Source: Isoetes taiwanensis
Lineage: Eukaryota; Streptophyta; Lycopodiopsida; Isoetales; Isoetaceae
Assembly: GCA_021234155.1 (NCBI GenBank)
Contig: JAJEKV010000203.1
Span: 62,001 to 126,000, forward strand
Direction: 5' to 3'
DNA length: 64,000 nucleotides
A program made the translations under genes and the position numbers. Under the pieces are notes generated by a model that had not been told where the DNA came from, searched no databases, and saw nothing but the letters and a program-made list of their open reading frames with translations. Below, in pieces: positions 10,579-21,763 of this stretch (its first letter is position 1; every line of letters starts with the position of its first letter).

Positions 10579-11952
10579 TGAGAATGAGAATGATATTTTA
10601 TCGTCCACTGAGGCCAATCGGCCTATGGGACCCATAAGGAGCGCAGCATACTTATACTATCCGGGTTAAAAAACCCCCGCCCCGAAGGGTTTTCGAGGGA
10701 AAAACCGTGGCAGTAATAAGAATACATCAATGTATATATACATGTCAAGTGTGTGCCCGAGGACATAGCTGATCTCGCATGTCCATAACCTCCTGAAGGT
10801 ATGGTCCCAGCACCCGTACGGATGTTGTGCTCAATGTCACATGTAACGGCTGGCCAGGCCTGACCAACTCAGCATAGCGCGTCCGAATTTGATCATATGC
10901 TGGGCAACTTTGAAGGGTATGAGATTCATCCTCAATGACTCCCATTTGGCACCATTGACAGAGCCTGTCCTGGAGAAGCTCACCAATCCATCTGCCCGTC
11001 TCAATTCGAAGATGCTGTACCCCTGTGCGAATGGAGGCAATGAGTCTGCGCCTTTTCATGGGCAAGTGGGTACGCAGGTAGCATTGCGGGCCTCGTTCCA
11101 ATGTGGGATTTATGTGGCGCTGGTAGTGTGCTGTCTTGACATGTTCAAGGGCATTGGCATCCCAAAGCTTGCTGAGGAAGCAAGCGTCAAGATATTGCCT
11201 GAAGCTATGGTGATCTGCCTCTGTTTGCACATGTATGCACCTGTGCTCCTGCACATTCCATCTAGCCATCCATTGAGATCTCTTTTCCCTCCAGCAGGCC
11301 TTAAGACGCTGCGGCCCCATTGCCGTGATATAAGCTAGTTTAGGGAGACGAGCATCGTCCATATTGACCACCTTCTGAAAATAGACAATGTGGCGATCAA
11401 GGGCCGCCCTCTGAAGAGGCAAGAATCCTGTCTCCTGCAGTAGAATTTGATATGGGACTGTGGACTTCACCCCTAGTGCTCGTACTAAGAAGGCTTTCTG
11501 GACCTGCTCCAAGTCATTCCAAGTAGCAAGTGATACTACTGGACCCCATACTTCCACCCCGTATAAAAGGACAGGCTCTACTAAGACCTTGAACAGGTGT
11601 GACCGATGGGCCCAATCATACAACTCCGCTCTATGACTATTGTTTTGCATTGCATATAGTGCCTTCCAGCCTGCCGTCACTCGTAGCCGTATGGATGTGT
11701 CCCAGTGCATAGTAGAAGGAAACTCCACTCCCAAATACTTGTATGTGGATGCAACTTCCACATTCTGGCCTTGGTAACTGAAGGAGGGGACCCTCGGCTG
11801 ACGTGAAGATGATATGAAAACCACCTTAGTCTTGGTCAGGTTGACGCGCATATCAGTCGCTTGGCAGAATGTGTCCAGGGCATCGAGATGTCGTTGCATG
11901 TCTGCTGGTGTGTAAGCTAGGAGGTCCACATCATCAGCATATATTAACTGTA
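10579..11952 (-). mobile_element. 5'-truncated LINE (non-LTR retrotransposon) inside an array unit
   Basis: A 1.37 kb insertion splits a unit between 'actcttaaaa' and 'agatcaaag' with no visible target-site duplication. It is cut off in the reverse transcriptase domain just before the YADD motif, so only the C-terminal half of ORF2 and the 3' tail remain. The 3' end, on the left, closes with a short (ATTCTC)n tract instead of poly(A). A second, more decayed copy of the same 3' end lies at 29634-30340. Confidence 0.9.
10745..11950 (-). CDS. LINE ORF2 C-terminal fragment: end of reverse transcriptase plus zinc knuckle
   Basis: The frame is open for about 400 codons. It opens with 'QLIYADDVDLLAYT', the catalytic YADD of reverse transcriptase. 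Next come the thumb-like region (KYLGVEF, LLYGVEVWG) and a C-terminal CX2CX9HX4C zinc-binding pattern near residues 335-355 (CQWC...H...C). The upstream Met lies in tRNA-array DNA, so the first residues are chimeric. The endonuclease and the rest of the reverse transcriptase are missing, so the fragment cannot move itself. It shows no stop in its remaining length, which suggests a fairly young insertion. Confidence 0.88.
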   Translation of the reverse strand, partial: QLIYADDVDLLAYTPADMQRHLDALDTFCQATDMRVNLTKTKVVFISSSRQPRVPSFSYQGQNVEVASTYKYLGVEFPSTMHWDTSIRLRVTAGWKALYAMQNNSHRAELYDWAHRSHLFKVLVEPVLLYGVEVWGPVVSLATWNDLEQVQKAFLVRALGVKSTVPYQILLQETGFLPLQRAALDRHIVYFQKVVNMDDARLPKLAYITAMGPQRLKACWREKRSQWMARWNVQEHRCIHVQTEADHHSFRQYLDACFLSKLWDANALEHVKTAHYQRHINPTLERGPQCYLRTHLPMKRRRLIASIRTGVQHLRIETGRWIGELLQDRLCQWCQMGVIEDESHTLQSCPAYDQIRTRYAELVRPGQPLHVTLSTTSVRVLGPYLQEVMDMRDQLCPRAHT

Positions 11953-12004
11953 AGATCAAAGCTTGCAACAAAGAATTCCAATGGGCTTACTCGCCAAAAT
12001 CTAA

Positions 12005-12078
12005 TGGCCTATGCAGGTGTCGAACCTACGACCTTTGCGTTATTAGCACGACGCTCTAACCAACTGAGCTAATAGGCC
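12005..12078 (-). tRNA. tRNA-Ile(AAU), array copy 9
   Basis: Full length with AAU anticodon. A G-U wobble in the T stem and one variable-loop change (GCAAAGG) separate it from the consensus. The LINE lies directly in its downstream spacer. Confidence 0.88.
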
Positions 12079-12477
12079 TAAAGATTGAAAGTTGCATTTT
12101 TCTAACCTCTCCAAGTGTTTTATACGGCATGCAGTTTTGTTATTTTTTTTGACATCTCGCGAAGAACACGAAACAATGATGCTGACAACATGAAATGCAT
12201 TACTACGAGTTGCAAAGCTAGTGAATGTGTGAAAGTCTAGATTACCACTAGTTTTTAAAAGTCTAAACTGGCCTCGTAGATCCAAACAACTAAGATGTTG
12301 AAGAAAAACTTCAGATAAGATTAATATTGAAACCCCAAATCCTTATCTAACACAATGAATCTTCTCTTTGTGAAACCATACCTATTTCATTGACGAAACG
12401 ATTGCCAAATTCCTAACTCTTAAAAAGAACAAAGGTTGCAACAAAGAATTCCAATGGGCTTACTCGCCAAAATCTAA

Positions 12478-12551
12478 TGGCCTATGCAGGCGTCAAACCT
12501 ACGACCTTCGCGTTATTAGCACGACGCTCTAACCAACTGAGCTAATAGGCC
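12478..12551 (-). tRNA. tRNA-Ile(AAU), array copy 10, B box altered
   Basis: Full length, but the B box reads GGTTTGACGCC in place of GGTTCGACACC. The change of the invariant C56 should hurt TFIIIC binding and tertiary folding. Confidence 0.7.
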
Positions 12552-12929
12552 TGAAGATTGGAAGCTGCATTTTTCTAACCTCTCCAAGTATTTTATACGG
12601 CATGCAGTTCTGTTACTTTTTTTGACATCTCGCGAAGAACACGAAACAATTGTGCTGACAACATAAAATGCATTACTACGAGTTGCAAAGCCAGTGAGTG
12701 TGTGAAAGTCTAGATTACCACTAGTTTTTAGATCCAAACAACTAAGATGTTGAAGAAAAACTTCAGATAAGATTAATATTGAAACCCCAAATCCTTATCT
12801 AACACAATGAATCTTCTTTTTGTGAAACCATACCTATTTCATTGACGAAACGATTGCCAAGTTCCTAACTCTTAAAAAGAACAAAGGTTGCAACAAAGAA
12901 TTCCAATGGGCTTACTCGCCAAAATCTAA

Positions 12930-13003
12930 TGGCCTATGCAGGTGTCGAACCTGCGACCTTCGTGTTATTAGCACGACGCTCTAACCAACTGAGCTAATAG
13001 GCC
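12930..13003 (-). tRNA. tRNA-Ile(AAU), array copy 11
   Basis: Consensus except for one change in the anticodon stem (CACGA), which replaces a wobble by a Watson-Crick pair, so the stem is slightly stronger. Confidence 0.93.
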
Positions 13004-13394
13004 TGAAGATTGGAAGCTACATTTTTCTAACCTCTCCAAGTATTTTATACGGGATGCAGTTCTGTTACTTTTTTTGACATCTCGCGAAGAACACGAAACA
13101 ATTGTGCTGACAACATGAAATGCATTACTACGAGTTGCAAAGCCAGTGAGTGTGTGACGACCACTAGTTTTTAAAAGACTAAAGTGGCCTCGTAGATCCA
13201 AACAACTAAGATGTTGAAGAAAAACTTCAGATAAGATTAATATTGAAATCCCAAATCCTTATCTAACACAATGAATCTTTTTTTTTGTGAAACCATACCT
13301 ATTTTATTGACGAAGCAATTGCCAAGCTCCTAACTCTTAAAAAGATCAAAGCTTGCAACAAAGAATTCCAATGGGCTTACTCGCCAAGATCTAA

Positions 13395-13468
13395 TGGCCT
13401 ATGCAGGTGTCGAACCTGCGATCTTCGCGTTATTAGCACGACGCTCTAACCAACTGAGCTAATAGGCC
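13395..13468 (-). tRNA. tRNA-Ile(AAU), array copy 12
   Basis: Consensus except for one change in the variable-loop region (GAAGATC in place of GAAGGTC). This is the last copy before the Helitron nest. Confidence 0.92.
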
Positions 13469-13703
13469 TAAAGATTGAAAGTTGCATTTTTTTAACCCCT
13501 CCAAGTGTTTTATACGGCATGCAGTTTTGTTAATTTTTTTGACATCTCGCGAAGAACACGAAACAATGGCATTACTACGAGTTGCAAAGCAAGTGAGTGT
13601 GTGAAAGTCTAGATTACCACTAGTTTTTAAAAGACTAAAGTGGCCTCGTAGATCCAAACAACTAAGATGTTGAAGAAAAACTTCAGATAAGACTAGTAAT
13701 GGT

Positions 13704-13720
13704 GCCCAGCGTTGCTGGGC
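13704..13720 (-). other. Helitron-like 3' terminal hairpin, 1
   Basis: Seven-base-pair stem with a 3-nt loop (gcccagc gtt gctgggc), 7 nt from CTAG. The next 50 bases inward (ending tgcaatgagaaaa) are shared with the 3' ends at 27676 and 29508. Confidence 0.9.
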
Positions 13721-14581
13721 ATAATTTGGAAGCCTATGAAAGTTCTAGCTGCAATGAGAAAATTACGCAGTATCAATTTAATATTTGTACTCTTTTCTCG
13801 TAATTTCTGTACAAAGGATAAAAAATGAACGGGTGCCAAGAATATGTTGTTGGATTCGTTCATTAAAATGTTGGCAAAGTATAGCTTGAAATACCTTCAA
13901 TTGTAGGAGGGTGATGTCTCATTCATTCAAGTTCACATCGAATAACGTCATTGAACCATATAAATCATCGGTTGATTGCTCCAGCTGAGCAATGTGTTCG
14001 AAAACATGATATCGTCGCATCATTTTTTGTAGGTGCCTGTAAAGCAAAAGCATGATGCTAATTGATACATTTTTCTGGATGCCTGTAAAACAAAAGCATG
14101 ACGTTAATTGATATAACTTTTTGAATGCAACGAAAAATATGTCTTATCCTAGGGTTGATAACAATGCCAAGATCTTTCGATACCTAAGTTGTGTGTTCCT
14201 TATTCTCTTCCATCTTCGTTGTAGGGGAGAATTTTAAGAGAAAGTTCTTTAAAAAAGGGCCTTTTTATCCACGTCACACGTCATTTTACCATACCCCCTT
14301 TCGTTTCGTATAACTCTTGTAGTTGTTGTTAAAAAAGGACATGACAATACAATCATTTAAGTATAAAATTGTAGTTGTTGAAAAATGACATGGCGCATAG
14401 TTGTAGAAAAGGACATGGCAATACAGTTATTAAAGTATAAAGTTGTAGTTATTGGAAACGAACATGGCATTAGAGTTATGTAAGTATAAAGGAACAAACA
14501 CCAAAGTCTATTTAAAATAATAAAATCATTCCTCAAAAAGTGCACAAAGTAAACAAAGTCCGGGCATCCCATCTTATCTTA
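13721..14581. other. 3' part of the outer element, no gene seen
   Basis: AT-rich sequence without a convincing open frame. Related short phrases such as 'gacatggca' with 'gttgtagttgtt' recur between 14320 and 14470, hinting at old local duplication. Confidence 0.5.
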
Positions 14582-17500
14582 TCCTATATTATAATGTTAT
14601 TGTGTAAGTGTTGGACCCAGCCCTAATTTTAACGGCCCAGATTCGACCAAACCAATGGCGATGATGATGCCACGTCACAAAGTTTTGAGTTTTTTTTAGG
14701 GTTCGCGAGGGCGCCTATGGCGCCTGCTGCATTCCTCCAGTGGTATCCACATGCACGCCACAGGTGGAACGGCACTGCTAGGTTCGACGACTTCTTCAAG
14801 TGATTTATGCTCGATGCGTAAGATCCGTGTTCGATTTTATGCTGGGATGGTCTTCGTCTCTCTGTTTCAAGATTTGGTTGAAATTTTGGACAGTCCAGAT
14901 AGCCCTTTTCTTCTTGCTTTAGTGATTTAGGGGTTCTTTAGTGATGGAAGAGCAGGCCAAGGTCTGCAACACCCATCGCGGCAAATCTCGGCGTCACTAT
15001 CCTCTCTAAAGCACCTTTCGCTTCTTCAAGTTCGGCTCCACAGGATTCGAATGGAGCTTGGGATGGCACACACTCTTGATGATTCATATCTAAATCCATG
15101 TATCGATTTCATGCCCGAATGGCTTTCTAGCGATGTCTCTCACAACCCGTGAAGGCGACGAAGTTGCTTTAGCGTTGGCTTCTAAGGTGCATTCTCTGTT
15201 AGCCTAGGGTTTAATCTTCATTAGGCATGAGTTTAACTTCTGTATGTTTGCTGAACGTTCTTTAAGACATCTGGGATTCTCCTTGCGAATCACCATTCAA
15301 TCACACAGATTGAATACACAAATTGTCAAACCCGCCGTCATTTATGAAAGTTATTTTGATGTTTGGTAGGCAACTACCAATACTACTGCACTAGGGTGAT
15401 GCTTTGGAGTATTGTACCTTCTTAAATGTTCTTTACATTTTACAAATCACAGATAAAGCATTAAGCTTCAAACACTGCTTACATGTGGATGAAATTTTCT
15501 GCAGTAGAGTTGCCTGTTCATGCTGCTTCTATTTCATGGTAATATGTGTTTGCAAGGGTTTACAGGTTTATATGTAAGCTGCAGTTTACTCAATTTGTTT
15601 CTGGGTTTTGCAATATTGCGATATAAGGTCTTTAGTATTCATAGCAATCCTATATGAGCCATTAATGCAATCATGTTGTTGGAACTGCCTTTCTCAATAT
15701 ATGCGAGCTTCTAACATTCTTGGAGCATTTCTGAAGATATGGAAGAGAGAAACATGGCTTTATTGAGTTTTATGGATGCGCTTAACAGGCATTGCAACAT
15801 CTCGATCACATCATATGCGTGCATGAGGACTAAAGCCAAAATTATCCATGTCAGCATTCTTACCAGCTTCCAAAACTTTTACTTTCTCTGAGTGCTTTCC
15901 AATGATAGTAGTAGGTTTAATTTAGGGCAAAGTCCTCCACGTCTTTAACCATCAGGCATGACAAGAGTGCATGTGAAATCGTTGGAGCCAATTTGCTCCA
16001 CGTTGCAAAGCAATTTTTCACAAATATAAGTATAGCTCTGTTTTTAGAGCAGGATGCAGATAACTGGGTATAAAGTCCACCAAAGAATTATCTGGGGTTC
16101 ATCCTAGCAGCAGATTAAGGATATAACAGGATATAATGTCTGGATTGGTAGGGGCAGCAGATGGATCTCAACAAACATGGGACTCTTATATAAGTACCGA
16201 AACTGGTCTTGGGATGATCATGCTGCCTATGGTCTGCCTGCAATGATAATTTAGTATATATAAAAGAACCAAGTCTCAAATTCACTATATTGGCGTGATA
16301 CGTTGCCAATTACATAGCTATTTAACCAATATTTCTGTAATGTTATCATCAATGTCCAGAATAGACTTTGTGTCTCATAGCAGGGCTCTATGCGAAATTC
16401 AACATGGCTCAGGCAGGTATTGGAGCATCATCATGATGCAGGAGCATCATCATGATGCAGGCCGGGGCATTTGCATGTCAGTGTTATATTTGTTATTACT
16501 GATCAGGACTAGAGACTGCAGAGTTAACTTCACATGATAAAATGTTGACATATCATTGTTGTTCTATACATTCCACAGGTCAATTATGGAATTGGCGGAT
16601 GGTATGGGCATGACAATGGTGATATTTAGGCATAAACATTCCACATGTCAGTTATGGAATTGGCGGATGGTATGGCCAATGGGAGGGGCATGGTTTTGTT
16701 TGCACCTTTCGAAGCATTATCCATTCTCATTGAACAAGGTATAACCAGTTCCACTCTTTTGTTTTTGCTATTTAGGTATGAGAAACAGAGGAAAGTGAAA
16801 AATTATAAATTTCATGTCTTCTTTGTCTTCTTTGTCCTATATGAATGGCTGGTTGCGTTACTTGGTTTGTCAACCAATATTCAAAAGGTCTTAGTAACCA
16901 ATCCATCTGTTTTTCTCTCAAGATGAGAAACAGGCATATTCGAGTTATGCCATTGCAATGAACATGGCAATCATTCGAGATGTTTTTCAGGCAACTATAT
17001 CTGCAGCTGAAGTATTATCTTCTTTTCTTCTTTTTTGTCATCCAAATTGTGTAGATATGCCATTTTCTCAAATCAGAGTTCTTTCTTATATTAGATATTG
17101 GGAGATATAAATACAGAGTTTACAAGCAGTCAAAATTTGCCAGGCACAACATTAAATTGAATTGTACAGAGTTTACAAGCAGTCATAAACTGCCAGGCAC
17201 AACATTAAATTGAATTGTATTAAATTTAAGTAATCATTGATTAGCTACCTTTTGTGAAGGTTTTTGTCATGGAATTTTGTAAGTAGTCGTCTTTAACTTT
17301 ATTTTTCCTTACCCCTTTCCACATTGATAAGAGAATGAATTACTATCTGATGCCAACTACAATCCACATTACAATCCACACTAGATCTAAGCCAGTTTAC
17401 ATGGTTAAATCATTAGGATATGGAGATTGTAATACCTTTTGACATAGCAATGAATCATTAGGATATGGAGATTGTAATACCCTTTGTTTGACATAGCAAT

Positions 17501-18029
17501 GAACCCGTCAATGTTAAAGTAGGTTGTGCGTTATTGCAATACATGATATGGTCATTATCTCTTGCAACAAAAGTCATATGTCTAATCCAAATGATAATGT
17601 CTACAACCATCAATTATTATAGACACTTTGTGATTGCTAAGCATCATTTGCTAATATAAAGCTCACATGACCTATAGATATGTGTATCAAGCTTAGTCAA
17701 CATACCAATTAAATTATTTCACGCAGGTAGTATCTCTAACCCATTATTCTCATACCCTAGAGAGATTTAAAATTCAGCAAAGATATCACAAATTATGAAG
17801 GTAGTATTTTTGAGTGATTAGTATCATATCCCTCTAATGTTGATTTACAGATTTTGACTACATTTCCACTGCGTTTGTTAGTCATTGACAGGGTCCAAAT
17901 GTAGCCCAACAACACTGGCTTGGTTACAAAAGCTACAAAAGTTGAATTGTTAACACATGTTTTCTTATTTCGGTGAAAACATTTACAGGCTCCCAAATTA
18001 TGCCCAGCAACGCTGGGCACAATTACTAG
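14582..18029 (+). mobile_element. Helitron-like element A, complete ends, 3.4 kb
   Basis: It starts with TCCTATATTATAATG after an A and ends with the hairpin at 18002-18018 and CTAG at 18026-18029, followed by T. The 5' block (ttggacccagccctaa, then atgatgccacgt) is shared with elements at 35403 and, reversed, at 42371. The body has no transposase. A short open stretch at 14717-14803 (starting atggcgcctgctgc) and small frames near 16300-16900 may be captured gene pieces; I cannot name them. The body is full of short direct duplications (see findings). Confidence 0.75.
18002..18018 (+). other. Helitron-like 3' terminal hairpin, 2
   Basis: gcccagc aac gctgggc, 7 nt before CTAG; preceded by the shared phrase 'acaggctcccaaattat'. 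Confidence 0.9.
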
Positions 18030-19705
18030 TATTATAAAGGGAAAAGGGAAACGGAAAAGGGAAGGAAAAGGAAAAACGATGAAAGGGAAAAGGGAAAAGG
18101 GAAAACGATGAAAGGGAAAAGGGAAAAGGAAAAAAAGAAAGGGAAAAAGGAAAAAAGAAAAGGGAAAAACGAAAAAAAGGAAAAGGGAAAAGGAAAAGGA
18201 AAAAAAAATGGGATGGGAAAAGGAAAAAGATGAAAGGGGAAAGGGAAAAGGGAAACGGAAGGGGGAAGGAAAAAGAAAAATGATGAAAGGGGAAAGGGAA
18301 AGGGAAAAGGGAAAAGGAAAAAGGGAAGGGAAAAGGAAAAATGAAAGGAAAAAGGAAAAGGAAAAGGGGAAAAGGGGAAGGGAAAGGAAAATGAAAAGGG
18401 AAAAAAAGGAAAAGGAAGAGGGAAGGGAAAAAGGAAAAACGATGAAAGGGAAAAAGGGAAAAAAAAGGAAGAGGGAAAAGGAAAACAATGAAAGGAAAAA
18501 GGGAAAAGGGAAAAGGAATAAAAGGAAAAAGGGGAAAAAGGAAAAGAAGGAGAAAAGGAAAAATGGAAAGATAAAAGAAAATAGAAAAAAATAGAATAAC
18601 GAGGGGAAGGGAACGGAAAAAAAAGAGGGGAGAAGGGTAAGAAAAAAGGTGAGAAAAGGGAAAAATGGAAGGAAAATAAGAAAAAGGTTGAAAAGTCTAT
18701 GGGAAAAAGAAAAAGGAAAAAAAGGAAAAGAGAGGGGAAAAAGGGAAAAAAGAGAACTTGGGAAAAGGAAATGAAAAAGAAAAAAAAGGAAAGGGGCGAA
18801 AAAAAAGGGAAAAAGAAAGGGTGAAGAAAGAAAAAAAAAAAAGCAAAAAAAAAAGCATCGAGAAAAAGGAAGAGGGAAAAATATGGAAAATGAGGAAAAA
18901 AGGTAAAAGAAAGTAGAATAGACAAAGGGTAGGGAGCAAGGAATAGGAAAAGAGGAAAAGAGGAAGGAGAAAAAAGGGGCCAACTTTAAAAAAGGGAAGA
19001 GGGAAAGGGTGAGGAAATAGAAAAAAGAAAGGGAAAAAGAGTATGGGAAAGGGAAAAGAAAAAAAAGAAACAAGAAAAGGAGAAAGTGGAAAGGGGAAAA
19101 AAGGGGAAGAGGATGGGGAAAGAAGGAAAAAGGGTACATAAAAAGGTTGAGAAAAGGGAATGGAAAGAGGCATATGAAAGCGAAGGAACAGGAAAGGGAA
19201 AATGTAAAGGAAGGGAAAGAGAAAGGAAAAGGGAAAAAGGGAACATCATAAAAAAAAAAGGGTGGGGGGAAGTGAAAAGGGAATGGAAAGTTGAAAGGAA
19301 AAAGGAAAAAAAGAAAAAAAGAGAAAGGAAAAGAGCAAAAGGAAATGAAAGGAGAGAGAAATGGGAAAAAAGATGGGGAAAAGGGCACGTGATCAAGAGG
19401 AAGAGGGTGGGGAAAGGAAGAAAAGGGCACATAAAAGGTAAGCAAAAAGAGAAAAAAAATGCATGAGAAATGGGAAAGAAAAAAGGAAAGGAAAAGGAAA
19501 AGGAAGAGGAAGGGGAAAGGAAAGGGAAAAGAGGTGGAAAAATGGGAAGAAGCGGGGAAAGATAAAAAGAAGAAAAGAGAGAAAAAAATTAAAAAGGGAA
19601 GGCAAGGGAGGGAGAAGGGGTTTAAAAAAAAAAAGGAGAATAAAAAAAAAGAAATTAAAGGTTCCTAATTTATGCCCATTAAAAGGCTTTAGGTACCATT
19701 ACTAG
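18030..19705 (+). mobile_element. 5'-truncated Helitron-like element with purine body
   Basis: Right after element A the sequence enters a purine tract (18037-19658). The tract is followed by 'ggttcctaatttatgccc', an eroded hairpin and CTAG at 19702-19705. The usual 5' block (cggacggtcgaggatttg) is absent, so the 5' end has been lost, perhaps when element A arrived. Confidence 0.65.
18037..19658 (+). repeat. Polypurine tract 1 (about 1.6 kb, purine on plus)
   Basis: The plus strand is almost entirely A and G. The 5' part is made of variants of 'gggaaaaggaaaa' punctuated by 'acgatgaaaggg'. The 3' part is less regular and holds landmarks found in sister tracts (for example 'gaatagacaaagggta' near 18917 and 'gggcacgtgatcaagagg' near 19384). 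Long open frames on both strands are artefacts of composition. Confidence 0.9.
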
Positions 19706-21763
19706 TCCTATATTATAATGTTGTGTAATGGACCGCACCCTAAATCGGACGGTCGAGGATTTGATTGACCAATGGTGGAGATGATGTGTGCGTGTCTTCA
19801 ACTAAAATTTCATCTTGACTATGGCTTCAATAAGGAAAGGGAAAAGGAAAAAGGAAAAAGGAAAAGGGAAAAGGGAAAAGGGGAAGGGGAAGGGGAAGGG
19901 GAAGGAAAAGGGAAGGAAAAGGAAAGGGAAAGGGGAAAGGGAAAAAGGGAAGGGAAGGAAAAGGAAAAAGCGATGAAAGGGAAAAAAAAAGGAAAAGGGA
20001 AGGGAAAAGGAAGGGAAAAGGAAAAAAGCGATGAAAGGGAAAAAGGAAAAACGATGAAAGGGAAAAGGAAAAAAGAAGAGGGGAAGGGAAAAGGAAAAAA
20101 AAAAAAAGGGAAAAAAGGGAAATGGAAAAGGGAAAGCGGAAAACGGAAAAGGGAAAGGGGAAAAGGAAAAGGGGGCGGGAAAAGGAAAAAAAACGATGAA
20201 AGGGAAAAGGGAAAAAGAAACGGAAAGGGGAAGGGAAAAGGAAAAAATGATGAAAGGGAAAAAGGAAAAAGGGAAAAGGGAAAAGGAAAAAGGGGGAAGG
20301 GGAAAAGGAAAAAAGATGAAAGGGAAAAAGAAAAACTTTGGGAAAAGGGAAAAGGGGAAAGGAAAAGGAAAACTATGATGAAAGGAAAAGGGAAAAGGAA
20401 GAGGGGAAGGGAAAAGGAAAAAGCGATGAAAGGGAAAAGGAAGAGGGGAAGGGAAAAGGAAAAAAGCATGAAAGGGAAAAGGGAAAAGGAAGAGGGAAGG
20501 GAAAAAGGAAAAACGATGAAAGGAAAAAAAAGGGAAAAAAGGAAAAAGGAAAAGGAATAAAAGGAAAAAAGATAAGAGGAAAAAGGAAGCAGAAGGAGAA
20601 AAAAGGAAAATGGAAAGATAAAAGAAAATAGAAAAAGGAATAGAATGACGAGGGGAAAGGGAAACTTGAAAAAAGCACCACATAGGGTAAGAAAAAGGTG
20701 AAAAGGAGAAAAAGGTAAGGGAAAATAAGAAAAGGTTGCAAAAGTCTATGGGAAAAAACAAAGTAAAAAGGAAAAGAGATAGGAAAAGGGAAAAAAGAGA
20801 ACTTGGGAAAAGGGAAATCTTTTTTTTGAAAAAAAGGAAAAGGGCGTGAAAAAAGGGGAAAAGAGAAGGTGAAGAAAAGAAAAAGGAAAGCAAAAAGAAA
20901 GCATCGAGAAAAAAAGGAAGAGGGAAAGGATGGAAAAATGAGGAAAAAGGTGGGGAAATTAGAATAGACAAAGGGTAGGGAGCAAGGAATAGGAAAAGAG
21001 GAAAGCGAAAAGGGCGCGAGAAAAAAGGGGAAGAGGGAAAGGGTGAGGAAATAGAAAAAAGAAAGGGAAAAGAGTATGGGAAGGGAAAAGAAAAAAAAAA
21101 CAAAAAAAGGAGAAAAGTGGAAAGGGGAAAAAAAGAAGAAGATGGGAAAAGAAGGAAAAAGGGTTACATAAAAAAAAGGGTGAAAAAGGGAATGGAAAGA
21201 GGCATATGAAAAGCGAAAGGGCAGAATGAAAAGGAAAATGTAAAGGAAAAGAGAAAAAAAGGGAAAAAGGGAACAAATCATTAAAAACAAAAGGGTGGGG
21301 AAAGTATGAAAAGGAATGGAAAGTTGAAAGGAAAAGGGGGTTCTAAAAAGGAGAAGGAAAAAAAGAGCATGAGGAAAAGAGGAGAGAGAAATGGGAAAAG
21401 AGATGGGGAAAAAGGGCACATGGGATCAAGAGGAAGAGGGTGGGGAAAGGAAAAAAGGGCACATGAAAAGGTAAGCAAAGAGAACGAAAAAATGCATGAG
21501 AAAAAAGAGAAAAGGAAAAGGAAAAGGAAGAGGAAGGGGAAAAGGAAAGGGAAAGAAAGTAGTGGAAAAATGGGAAGAGCAGGGAAAGATAAAAAAGGAA
21601 GGGAAAAAGCCGTGATAAGAAAAAGAAAAAAAAAAAAAGGAAGGGGAAAGGGAAGGCAAAGGGAGGAGAAACGGGTTAGAAAAAAAAAAGGGAGAATAAA
21701 AAAGAAAGAAACCACAAAGGTTCCTAATTTATAACCAGCAAAGAAGGTAAATACCATTACTAG
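19706..21763 (+). mobile_element. Helitron-like element F with purine body, complete, 2.06 kb
   Basis: It begins TCCTATATTATAATG directly after the CTAG of the previous element and ends CTAG at 21760-21763. The terminal hairpin is eroded (ataaccagcaaagaagg). The 5' block at about 19726-19832 (cggacggtcgaggatttg, then ttcatcttgactatggc) is shared with three other elements in the window. Between them lies a 1.9 kb purine tract. No gene. Confidence 0.75.
19831..21718 (+). repeat. Polypurine tract 2 (about 1.9 kb, purine on plus)
   Basis: Same two-part organisation as tract 1. The 5' part has many 'gatgaaagggaaaa' units; the 3' part repeats the landmarks in the same order. The rare pyrimidines sit mostly at landmarks, which suggests descent from one ancestral tract and not independent slippage. 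Confidence 0.9.

Larger units (their letters stand above)
6111..13692 (-). repeat. Tandem array of tRNA-Ile(AAU) units, minus orientation, left part
   Basis: Twelve tRNA-bearing units follow one another with starts 427-473 bp apart once two insertions are subtracted. Each unit has, on the minus strand, a TATA-like box (TATAAAATA or similar) about 40-46 nt upstream of the tRNA, the plant-typical CAA (in cttCCAATctt) about 7-10 nt upstream, the tRNA with internal A box (TAGCTCAGTTGG) and B box (GGTTCGACACC), and a T4 run 5 nt downstream that fits a Pol III terminator. The spacer is as conserved as the gene. That explains why the same spurious short frame appears in every unit. The array begins in the middle of a unit at about 6111. 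Confidence 0.95.

Noticed and set aside
6111-13692. Regularly spaced repeats that might suggest a CRISPR array
   Set aside because: Units are over 400 bp, contain tRNA genes, and the spacers are not unique. The context is eukaryotic.
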